Assembly (NCBI GenBank): GCA_903813345.2
Contig: CAIIXF020000006.1
Location: 7,244,989-7,308,988 of the forward strand
DNA length: 64,000 nucleotides
DNA from: Owenia fusiformis
Lineage: Eukaryota > Annelida > Polychaeta > Sabellida > Oweniidae
Direction of reading: 5' to 3'
The translations under genes and the position numbers were made by a program. Shown here in pieces: positions 55,401 through 64,000 of this stretch (positions are counted from its first letter, which is position 1; every line of letters starts with the position of its first letter). The notes below the pieces were generated by a model. It was not told the DNA's origin. It saw only the letters and a program-made list of their open reading frames with translations, and ran no database searches.

Positions 55401-57725
55401 ACAGAAAATCAAAAGTTCTCCAAATTCGCCTCATTCAACTTGTAGGGGAAATGAAAAAAGTATGAACCTAAAATGAAATTAAACAATAAAATTGAAAGGT
55501 CTGACGATATTCTAGCCATTTCACTCTTCAATATTTAAAGGAATTCTCCATGTATGTTTGATTTTCTCATTTTCTATTAATTAAAGTGTAAACATTTTGT
55601 TTGGTCGCTGTACACTCACAAGTTCTTACATCAAATTCCTGAATGCACAACAACGTAAAATATAAATCCATTGAAATAGGACAAGGATCAGGGTGCAGAC
55701 ATGTTCTTTCAATTATGAATGTTCTCTTTCTATGTGTTGAATATATTGTTTTTCAGAAAAAGCATTCTTTGACCAGTCTTTACTGGAGCTGCTGTATTTC
55801 CCAGAAGATCAAAAGTAAGCTTTACATATAATTGAGTTTATGTACCTTTGATGTGATGTATGCCCCAGTACAGTGTCATTGTTGCAGGTCAAACTTAGTA
55901 AACCCTACACATGTATTTAGTTGAAAATTTCAAGTCATAGGCGCATTAATTGGTTATTTAGAACATGGGATCATGTCCTATCCTATGCAATTACACCTGT
56001 AATACCTATGCAATAATTACATCACATATCTATGAGTAATTATCCCAACGAACGAAGTTCGGTAGGGATATAGTGAAGCCCTTCGTCCGTCCGTCCGTCA
56101 GTCCATCCGTCCGTCCGTCTGTCCGTCCAGAAGATAACTCAAATACTAGTTGACGGATTTTCTTCATATTTGGTGGAAAGATGTATTTTGATGAATAGTT
56201 TTACGCAAAAAAAACTTTTTTCAAGATGGCCGCCGCTTTAAAAATGACGGGACTTTTTCGCAAAAATCATAAATTTTTCATTCTAAACCAAAGTAATTAA
56301 TATTATTGTTTGAAACTTTGGTAGTAAATTCGCAACATCTATCTATTTCACATATATTCCAAGTTTTTCATCCTGACCCCCAGGGGCCGTGTATGGGGGG
56401 TCAGGAAAACAGAAATTTTCGCTAATTTTTAGATCTTTCTGAAGTATAGCTTTATTATACTCAAATGAAAGGCAATTAAAAGCAGATTGCAAATATTGTA
56501 TCTTTTTTCTGATTCGAGCCTCGTAAAATTCAAAATGGCCGTCTAATGTACGATTTCGCAATAATTTTTCGATCCCTTCAAAGTATGGCTATATAATACT
56601 CAAATTGAAGGAATTTTGGAGTAGATCACAATTATGGTAATATTTTCAGATTTGTACCTCAGAAAATTCAAAATGGATTTTTTCAAGATGGCCGCCGCTT
56701 TAAAAATGACGGGACTTTTTCGCAAAAATCATAAATTTTTCATTCTAAACCAAAGTAATTAATATTATTGTTTGAAATTTTGGTAGTATATTCGCAACAT
56801 CTATCTATTTCACATATATTCAGTGTTTTTCATCCTGACCACCAGGGGCCGTGTATGGGGGTCAGGAAAACAGAAATTTTCCCTAATTTTTAGATCTTTC
56901 TGAAGTATAGCTTTATTATATTCAAATGAAAGGCAATTAAGAGTAGATTGCAAATATTGTATCTTTTTTCTGATTCAAGCCTCGTAAAATTCGCAATAAT
57001 TTTTCGATCCCTTCAACGTATGGCTATATAATACTCAAATTGAAGGAATTTTGGAACAGATCACAATTATGGTATTATTTTTCAGATTTGTACCTCAGAA
57101 AATTCAAAATGGCTGCTTTGCAGGAATTCGCAATTCTAAAATCTAAATTTTTCAATTTTAACCAAAGTAATGAGTATAATTGATTGGAATTCGGTAATTG
57201 ATATTTTGTTCGTTGGGATTTGCTACTCCGCGGAGTTGCCATCATCTAGTTAGAATTTGATTGAAATAAAACATGACAGTATAAGACTGCTGTAGGCACC
57301 AGGTAGTTTAGATGTAAATAAATGTTTCAGTTATGTTATAAAACTCAAGCAACTATTGAGTACTGTACAAATATTTTACTTTCAATGGGATTATCAGAAA
57401 ATAAAAAAACAATATTAGTACTTTCTGAAGGAATTTTTCCTCAAGTGGATGCAAAATTCTCATTTTTACAATTTTGAACAAAGTTTGACAAAATATTTTC
57501 AAACTTTTCCCTAATATTTAAGTGTCCTATAATCTTTGTTGCTATTTCTGTGCATTTAAAAAATAATACTTGTAAATCATATTAAAACTATATAATGTTT
57601 TTCCTTTCAGATTTGCAATCTACATTCCATTGTTCCTACCTATCAGCATTCCAGTCCTCATGTCAATACTGCAAGCTGTTAAATGGTTCAGATCTCCAAC
57701 AAATAAAGTCACAAAACAGGAATGA
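46418..57725 (+). CDS. PIGS: GPI transamidase component PIG-S, 15 exons
   Basis: PIG-S is a subunit of the ER GPI transamidase (with PIGK, GPAA1, PIGT and PIGU), which attaches GPI anchors to proteins. Exons: 46418-46451, 47138-47283, 47617-47719, 47830-47928, 48168-48311, 48521-48629, 48909-49029, 49978-50148, 50529-50618, 50945-51117, 51480-51536, 54711-54839, 55190-55292, 55757-55814, 57611-57725. All have GT-AG borders and phases that join. The product is about 550 residues, against 555 in human. An N-terminal membrane segment precedes [10 protein letters not shown] (residues 33-42). The lumenal part includes [56 protein letters not shown] and [16 protein letters not shown]. The second membrane segment is [17 protein letters not shown] near the end. 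Exon 6 needs one extra base near 48590 to stay in frame; an earlier donor TAT|GTGAGT at 48571 would restore the frame but drop about 20 residues. Introns hold a SINE, three MITEs, a nested gene and a Helitron. Confidence 0.95.
46915..47056 (-). mobile_element. tRNA-derived SINE fragment in PIGS intron 1
   Basis: On the minus strand TGGCTGAATCAGTTAAGC (47050-47033) resembles a Pol III A box and GGTTTGATTCC (47006-46996) a B box, with a stem-loop TTGCGAGCAA between. The spacing fits a tRNA head. The tail (ATACTGGACATT..., CTGGAAGAG) does not. It is unlikely to be a functional tRNA. Confidence 0.5.
48406..48455. repeat. AGTAC microsatellite
   Basis: Imperfect iterations of AGTACAGTTC and AGTACAGTAT in PIGS intron 5. 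Confidence 0.7.
49420..49906. mobile_element. TTAA-target MITE in PIGS intron 7
   Basis: It begins AGGCCCACTTTGGGAATTTT, ends AGTATAGTGCACCT, and is flanked by TTAA at 49416-49419 and 49907-49910. The interior shares CTTTCATTTGACGCCAACA-type and TGCATGCATGTCTAATGATC sequence, inverted, with the copy at 10721-11432. Confidence 0.82.
51675..52188. mobile_element. pogo/Tigger-like MITE in PIGS intron 11
   Basis: The ends are CAGTAGAACCTGCTAAGTGG and its inverse ACACAGGTTCTACTG, each next to TA (51673-51674, 52189-52190). Internal repeats AAGTGGAACACCTC and AAGTGGAACGC are typical of pogo/Tigger termini. No transposase. Confidence 0.82.
52906..53627 (-). CDS. Hypothetical two-exon gene nested in a PIGS intron
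   Basis: I do not recognise this gene. Exon 1 is 53627-53262 and exon 2 is 53016-52906; the junction is AAA AGG|GTAGGT to TTTCCAG|GCA CGA, phase 0. The joined product is 158 residues. It begins [17 protein letters not shown], is basic, then has an acidic middle ([20 protein letters not shown]) and a conserved-looking region [39 protein letters not shown] and [18 protein letters not shown]. The tail is Ser/Lys-rich and ends TFSSI-stop. There is no signal peptide or membrane segment. It lies antisense to PIGS within intron 11, so it needs its own promoter in 53.6-54 kb. Good splice sites and no stops argue for a real gene. Confidence 0.55.
54274..54452. mobile_element. hAT-like MITE with 8-bp target duplication
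   Basis: It begins CAGGCCCGTAGCCAG and ends CTGGCTACGGGC. The flanks AATATACC (54266-54273) and AAGATACC (54453-54460) match at 7 of 8 positions, as expected for hAT elements. The interior TTCTTTCAAAATCATGCAGT is shared with two other copies in the window. Confidence 0.75.
56043..57249 (+). mobile_element. Non-autonomous Helitron in PIGS intron 14
   Basis: It begins TCCCAACGAACGAAGTTCGG and ends CATCATCTAG. A perfect hairpin ACTCCGCGGAGT (57225-57236) lies 9 bases before the CTAG. The flanking bases are A on the left and T on the right, with no target duplication. All four are Helitron hallmarks. Near the 5' end is a CCGTCCGTC microsatellite. The block beginning AAGATGGCCGCCGCTTTAAA at about 56224 is repeated at about 56686, an internal ~460-bp duplication. 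Confidence 0.85.
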
Positions 57726-58600
57726 GTTATGTAGAAAGACTAAGAAACTTTCCATATGGGACTTTAAACACTTTATTTATCACCATGATGGTCCGGTCCT
57801 CAGGTCCATAATTCAGGCTGTTTAATAAGACTAAAAATGTAATGAATGTACTAATAGAGGGGACTTCTGGGTCTGCAATGTGATAAAAAAAGAAGGATGG
57901 TATAATTTAACAGATGTTGTATTATTTATTACTTGCTCAAAATATCAAAGTAAAGATAAATACTGTCACAAACAAACCAGTCTAGACCAAGATGGATATC
58001 TCTTTCATAGTTTTTCACTGAATTGCCTGTAAGTTTGACAATCCTTTTCCAAATTAATGTGATAATAAATGTATGTAATGGAAGAAGGAACTATAAGAAG
58101 AATACATTTTTAAGATTTATGACAGACATGAAAAATGGATGTCTTCTAACTGCTCAACAATAATTTTCCATTAAATTATGTTTGTTATGTAACTGACTAG
58201 AACGGCATTGTGTCTAGTTCTTGGAAATCACATGTAGATATTTCCACAAAAATTATCAGTAGTAGAGACACTTTACCATTACATTTTTCATGTCAAGAAT
58301 TGTTAATGTATTACAGTTTTGTAAAAATGATTGAAGAGTTGAAAATGGAATTTTTCACATTCTGTATTTCAATGTCTAGACTACAATTAAATAATAACTG
58401 CAAATTTTTAGGTGAACCTAAGCAGGTCAATGTAAAATTTTCATAATTTTCAATTATTTTTAAATGAAGAATAATCAGTTTTAACTTGATTATATAGAAT
58501 GTATTGATTTGTCTTGTACTTTTATAAAAGACATGTTTTAGTATTTCACAATGTATATCTTTTTAGTTTTGTAAATAAAAGTGGAGAAGTTCAATTGAAT
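57726..58600 (+). other. PIGS 3' UTR and polyadenylation signals
   Basis: After the stop at 57723-57725 the first AATAAA is at 58064-58069 and another at 58574-58579 (GTAAATAAAAGTGG). Either could set the transcript end. Confidence 0.45.
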
Positions 58601-58721
58601 GTCAATACTTATTATACATATACCAACAATATATGCTTTTTTACGTCACAAATACATGTAGTATAATAAAAATTGTGAAAAACTACCAGCTTTGTACATA
58701 ATTATGTAGGACTGGGGATGA

Positions 58722-58769
58722 GTTGAGACCATGGGCTCTACCACCTCTGATAGAGCCCATGTTGAGACC
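58722..58769. repeat. 30-bp mini-hairpin with perfect 9-bp flanking repeats
   Basis: The insert 58731-58760 begins ATGGGCTCTA and ends TAGAGCCCAT. GTTGAGACC stands on both sides (58722-58730 and 58761-58769), 9 of 9 identical. Confidence 0.65.
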
Positions 58770-58799
58770 AAACCTTCTAAAAATTGCCATTCTACTTTT

Positions 58800-60600
58800 G
58801 CTCACATCATATTGGATGTTACTTATTTTCTGGTAAATCTAACAGTTCACAGTTCTGATCATTTTATTAGACTCCAGATTGAAAAGTAACTAGAAGACTT
58901 GGAGTAAATCTAATTACATGGTCAGTTAGGCTATGTGACCTAGTTTCTTGGAAATTAGGTCAAATTTTTATCTAGGTCAAAGGTCAAAATTTAGGTCAAT
59001 TTTTTCAATTTCACAAATTTTCAATTTTCTTTTTAATCCATCAATATTTCTTGCGATGAATTAATTTATAGTTCCCTCTAAGTATTTCAAACATTTTGCT
59101 CACTCTATGTCTCGATGAAAATTTTACCAATTTTGAGAAAGTTGACTCCAAAAAAAGGGTGAAATTCAAATTGTTCCAAATCTATTGAAATTAGTCTCAA
59201 TTTTCTCAGGATTCCGAATCTGAAATCGAAATTGAGATCCAACTTCCGGTTGACCTTCTATGACCTTTTAAAGTTGAAAAACTCAAAAGTTGAAAATCAC
59301 ATATCCCATGTTATTTTCCCATAGAGAAAACTCGTGCTATGCATTGTTTTCAGCATCATTTTGGTCATCGAAAATTGATATCTTCAAAACTTTCAATACC
59401 ATTATATTTTTGAAGATGTTTTAGACCCCTTGTTGAATAATCTTTTCCTGCAATAAAAATCAGAAAAAGGAGATCCTCTTTTGAGTGAATAGCAAATATT
59501 TTGAAAAAATGTTGACATAATTTTTCGAATTGTTTGATTGATATTTTTATCATCATGGGTACTTCACTTGAAAGATAACATATTGTTTTAATAAAAACCA
59601 CTGTATTTATGCCCAGAAAGTACTCATGGTGAGAGATAAAACCGTCTAAAATCACTTGCCATACTGCACGTGGTCTTTTCAATATTTTGCTTTTAAATTT
59701 GGTACATGTAAGAGTAGAACAGATACACTTTTTTCTCAATTTTGTCATCAATATCGGAAGTCAAAATTATTTTTAAAATAAATATCTGGAGTCTTGAATT
59801 GAACTTGTTCAATTTCACCAATCTTACGGTAATTTGACAAAAAAGTTGATCAGAATGTGTTTCAGTAAATTCATGGTCTTTCAACTAGACCATGGTAAAT
59901 TCCATGATTTGATAAGATATCTCAAATCTTTTGCAGATAGAAAATTAGGATTGCATTGGATAGGCATTTAAAGTATTGTCTGTTTTTGACATTTAACCTC
60001 TCTATTCTTCTGTGACACTTTTATCAAGCCTTGTGTCTTCACATCTTTGCCTTCAAAAGTCGAGCAACTTGAAACCTTGCAAATGAAGATGTCTGCCACA
60101 TGGACCTTTATAACAAAGTGCTTACTTTGTACAATTTGCATTACATAAAAAAAGTTATTGCTTTTGACATTATAGTTAATTAAACTGGTTAAATATTTTT
60201 TCAATATGAAAACAATAGACGCTAGTCATCGAATTTGCATATAGAAAATTTTCAAGATTCAGCTTACTAATACTTTTCCCTTGGCCTATAAGAGTCACAA
60301 CACTTAGGTATCCCAGAACAGTTTGGCTTCCGCAAACGCATATGAACTGCATTCTGTTCTAGATACCGTTGTTGTCAGCTAGTATTTGACTATTTGTAGC
60401 TCTGGATAATGTAATAAATGTCCGTTCGTTTTTCTGGCGCATTCACGCTCCTTTGCTAATTGGTATGTTCGCTTTTATGATGCAAAGTGAAAGATCTTCA
60501 AAAAGGAGAAAAGAAAATTTTCGATTTTCATCGACATATTTTTGTTGAAATAAAGCCACAGTTTTGGCTTATCTGTTACAGATTTTAAGTAAATTATGTT
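58800..60600. other. Intergenic between PIGS and the FN3/laminin-EGF gene
   Basis: Repeated AGGTCAAA words occur near 58960-59000. The 128-codon minus frame at 59365-59751 has no family signature. No exon is evident apart from the mini-hairpin at 59864-59902. Confidence 0.4.
59864..59902. repeat. 21-bp mini-hairpin with 9-bp flanking repeats
   Basis: The insert 59873-59893 begins ATGGTCTTTCAACT and ends AGACCAT. The flanks are AGTAAATTC and GGTAAATTC, matching at 8 of 9. The start resembles the hairpin at 31945 (ATGGGCTTTCAACT). Confidence 0.55.
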
Positions 60601-60613
60601 GTGAAATATAAAT

Positions 60614-63600
60614 ATGGATATGAAAAATTTATTTGAATTTCAAAAAACTGTGATATTCTTTGGGATACTCGCTCAATTAGGTATGTAATTTTGAAAAAAT
60701 GCAAGCCAATTTTATTTTTATTTAAATTTATGATGCATGGCGATGAATCAGATACGAGTTATAAAATGAGATTAATATATTTAATTTCTAAAAGATGTTT
60801 GCTTAAATGAGAATATGAAACGTGGACAAATTTTATTTGACAGTGCTATTATTTTCTTTTTTATTGTTTTGTTGATGTGCCACACCCTCTCTGTCTCAAC
60901 ATTTTGTGGGATCCAGATGACTCCCACTTCATGTAACAAAATTCATTTTGTCCCACACATTTTGTTTAAGAATTTGTTATCTAATAGACTTGTTGATGTA
61001 ACCAAATACTTACTCGCTCTCTACTATAGTGAACTCCAAAAATAAACCTCAACCATCAAAAGTTGTCACAATGAGCTAAATTCTAAGCGTTATGTCTCAA
61101 ACTCTCCCAAACGGTCGAAAAATAATCCCCGTTAACTTTAAGGAGCACAATAAATGAATCCAAGGCTTCCTACCTGCAAATGATGGATAAATTCCTACAA
61201 GATCAAACGCAAAATTCATAGCGGAAATCAGATATGTGCGACGTTCGTGCACACGCAGCTTATCCACTGAACGAAGATTCATGAATGTTACTCTATCAGC
61301 TTTATTGTGGCAATGATAAAGCATAAGCACATTATCCGATAGAAATAAATGTAACTCATTTTTCAATTTTCCATTTTTCATTCGTTTTTTCTGATTTATT
61401 TTTTGCGCATGCATAAATAAAAAATACTTCTTTTAGGATCATATTGCCTTGTAAATGTGAAAGTATAGTTTAAAGTGACAAATGTGTGCTCAAAATAAAG
61501 CGAACCAAAATTCTATTTTCACGTCATGTGTTTGGTAATATTGCATATCAAAACTTCTTAGCGGGTTTGTTTTATGCTCAATTTTTTATCTGTTGGATAT
61601 TGTGCTTATGCTCAAATGTTGACGCATCAGTCTATGTGCTGGTATTCATGAATATTAACTAACTTCATCTTTTAGCTAAGTCTTTTTTTAATTTTAACAA
61701 ACCTGTCAGGCCATGAAAAGGTAGTAGACTTTGTGGTCCATAGACCTAGAACCAGAAGACTGTACTTGCTTTTTGTACCACTAAAATCTCAGCTTTTCTG
61801 TCTCAAGTTCCCAAAATACATGACAATATGTGCTGAAAGAACTCAACCATTTGCTTTAATTATGAGAATAACCTGCCCAAAATGCTATTAATTTCAAACA
61901 TATTAGACCACAACGAAATGAATAATATAATTGATTATATATCTTCTATCATGTAAAAATAACCATATTTTATATTTCAGTATTAGTTGCCTGCGCTATA
62001 GATACACAACACCATGCACATAATCTTGGAACAATTTCACAAGAGACTTATATTACAGTCAATTGGACAGCGCCTCAGGATGATAACTTTACCAGCTTTC
62101 AGTTAGAAATATATCAACCAATACATCAACAAAACGGTGAGATAAAACTTCAGTGTTTGCATTATAGTGTAGAGAACACGTGTCTCTGTGTTCTCCTGTC
62201 TTATCTAATTCGAGTTTGTATTGTTGATGAACATTTTTTGCAGTATTTCCTCCTGTTTACATACATTTCTTCAATAGTTCCCGTTGTTTCTATCAATTTA
62301 AACAGCTCGGCAATCTTGGTAGATCTTTCTTATAACCGGAAATGCACCAAACGAAGAACTTGTCAAATTCCAGGGGATTTTGGCAATTTTTTTAATTTGC
62401 CAAAATTCGCAAATTTAAAACACTCGCCAAATTAAAGACAAATAAAGCATATAGAATATTATCCCAAAGACTTTTTGATAGTTGATTTTTATCACTACAA
62501 AACAAAATCCATCCACCTATCTTAGCTATTCATGTTGTAATAACATGTACTTCATTTTTGGATGAAGACTTATTTTGGACCAAAGTCACTTTAAAAGTGT
62601 TCAAAATGGTGAAAACTGCATGTTTTTAAAAGAATTTCTGGTTCAGTAATGCTTGGCGTTACCTCAGAGCTGATTTGAATTAAGAAGGCTCGTTTTTATT
62701 TTGCAGATACCAAACATATGTTTGTGGATGTACCCCACAATGAAACAACAGTTAATGTCACAGACCTACAACCTGGAACTAATTATATCATCAAACTTTG
62801 GGTGAATGTCACCACAGAAATAGGCAACACAACAGTGTCAAACCTAACAGATTCTGGAAATGTTGTGGTGAAGACTTTGGGATATGGTCCAGATATGCGT
62901 AAGTGAAAACACATTCTTAAGTTCTTAAAGGACATTTTTAAATTAATGAATTGATAAATTGTTAATTTGAAAATTCTGGGTTGGATTCTTGTCAAGTGGA
63001 AGTCTACATAATTTGTATCACAACATTTATTTATATGTAAGGCTTTTACAAAGAATACAGTACTCCTCTTCAAGCGTTGATATGTTAAAGTATGTACCAA
63101 AAAAGGTATTTCTGGCCAAACATGGTTGTTGTCAATTACAATCCAATCACTGACTCATGTTTTATTTTAGCATGTGGGTGTGACCCAATCGGTTCTGTGG
63201 ATCAACAGTGTGACAACCACACTGGGCAATGTACCTGTAAACCAAACTTTGGAGGAAAGAACATGTATGACACTGGTGAGGAACACAGAACATGTCGCGG
63301 ATGTTACCATGGCTACTATTTAGATAAGGATGCATGTAAGAAGTGCCATTACAGATGTAACAATGTGACATCATATGGGTTGTGTCGTCTTAAAGGTAAA
63401 GGTTTTTGCTTGTATTTATTTAAGTGTAGTTCATATGCATATTATGAATTTATATGATTACAAGCTAAGAAATAGGTTTATGTCATTTTTATGTCCTTCT
63501 TTTGTTGTTTCCTGACATAAGGAATACATTAAAGATTATGAGTAAATTATGCTAATCAGTCATCCTTGATTGGGAATGTGATCCCCAGCTAAGAGGCTGT

Positions 63601-63922
63601 TCTGTTTTGTGGAAATCTCTTGTGTTTTCAATTCAATTAAAATCATTTATTTTTATGAATTACAATTTTCAGGTAAAACTTGATGTTCACTGCGACCCTT
63701 GCATTGCAATTCAAATCATTTATTTACAATTTTCAGAGGGAACTGGTGAAGTTCATTGTGACCCCTGTAAAGAGGGGTCAATGGGGCAGTTTTGTCAGAA
63801 GTGCGCTGACAACTATTATCCAAGACCATCCTACGGAAACCACTATGGCGAACAAGGGTGCCGACCATGTAATTGCAACGGGAATGAGGACAAGACGGAA
63901 CATTTATATTGTGATAAAGCAG
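60614..63922 (+). CDS. Secreted or membrane protein with FN3 and laminin-EGF-like domains, 5' part
   Basis: Five exons are seen: 60614-60680, 61981-62136, 62707-62898, 63171-63395 and 63737-63922. All introns are phase 1, the usual pattern for shuffled extracellular domains. The N-terminus has a signal peptide (VIFFGILAQLVLVACA). Next is a fibronectin type III domain split over exons 2-3 (TYITVNWTAPQDDNFTSFQL; VNVTDLQPGTNYIIKLWVNV), with many N-glycosylation sequons. Exon 4 starts a laminin-type EGF repeat, CGCDPIGSVDQQCDNHTGQC, then GGK and a second cysteine-rich part (RTCRGCYHGYYLDKDACKKC). Exon 5 continues GEVHCDPCKEGSMGQFCQKC and GCRPCNCNGNEDKTEHLYCD. The last donor, GCAG|GTCTGA, is weak. 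The gene runs past the window. The laminin-EGF spacing recalls attractin/MEGF8-type or usherin-type proteins, but I cannot name it. Confidence 0.8.
63661..63736 (+). repeat. Duplicated splice-acceptor segment, period 64 bp
   Basis: TACAATTTTCAG occurs at 63661-63672 and 63725-63736, each preceded by AAATCATTTATTT. Each is followed by a similar exon start: AACTTGATGTTCACTGCGAC after the first and AACTGGTGAAGTTCATTGTG, then ACC, after the second. The second keeps the reading frame; the first meets TGA at once. Confidence 0.75.
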
Positions 63923-64000
63923 GTCTGAGATTTTAACACTTGCCACAGTGTTGCCACTGATGATATATTATTTATACTCACAGTTTTCTTGTGAATAAAA

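Noticed and set aside
59365-59751. 128-codon minus-strand frame
   Set aside because: Long for chance but low-complexity Lys/Ile/Phe composition without motif; lies in intergenic sequence with repeated AGGTCAAA words.
61097-61414. 105-codon minus-strand frame in the first intron of the FN3 gene
   Set aside because: No acceptor/donor context or recognisable domain; probably random.

Overview
The window is eukaryotic genomic DNA. Genes are split by GT-AG introns, the base composition is AT-rich, and most of the sequence is transposable-element debris. The gene families (UNC93A-like, CYP2-clan P450, PIGS, an FN3/laminin-EGF protein) and the repeat mix (DIRS, Tx1/L1-like LINE, Helitron, mariner/pogo, hAT-like, TTAA-target and many foldback elements) suggest a marine invertebrate animal. 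An invertebrate deuterostome is my guess, but the sequence does not fix the species.

Genes, left to right. (1) A complete three-exon UNC93A-like membrane protein lies on the minus strand at 3202-5606. (2) A CYP2-clan cytochrome P450 lies on the plus strand at 11490-28097; only four exons can be found, and the C-helix region and the I-helix/ExxR region are missing from an interval full of repeats. (3) An unrecognised ORF at 15211-15990 (minus) has its last ~90 codons duplicated in a large palindrome. (4) A LINE with both ORFs open (33105 to ~38620, minus) sits inside a foldback element. (5) A truncated DIRS-type retroelement (42229-44453, minus) carries gag-like and RT/RNase H ORFs. (6) A PIGS gene (GPI transamidase subunit) occupies 46418-57725 (plus) in 15 exons, with an apparent one-base frameshift in exon 6. 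(7) A small unrecognised two-exon gene (52906-53627, minus) is nested in a PIGS intron. (8) The 5' part of a secreted or membrane protein with an FN3 domain and laminin-EGF-like repeats starts at 60614 (plus) and runs off the window.

Repeats dominate 6-33 kb and 38-46 kb. Many elements can be delimited exactly because target duplications or empty sites are visible: ACAAT, TAATT and TTATT (5 bp) around three different elements that all begin with CAC; CAAGTT (6 bp) around a 1.76-kb element whose empty site survives in a neighbouring duplicate; TTAA around three elements, one of them with its empty site in the opposite arm of a palindrome; TA around three mariner/pogo-type MITEs; and a TC...CTAG Helitron in an A^T site.

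The most unusual signals are: four tiny (21-30 bp) hairpin insertions that begin ATGG or end CCAT and are flanked by 8-9 bp direct repeats; a 2.4-kb palindrome whose two arms are exactly 787 bp once a later MITE is removed; a 6.5-kb inverted-repeat element that splits a LINE ORF; and the CAC/5-bp foldback group, which resembles Transib/RAG-type ends. No CRISPR array, rRNA or bacterial operon is present.
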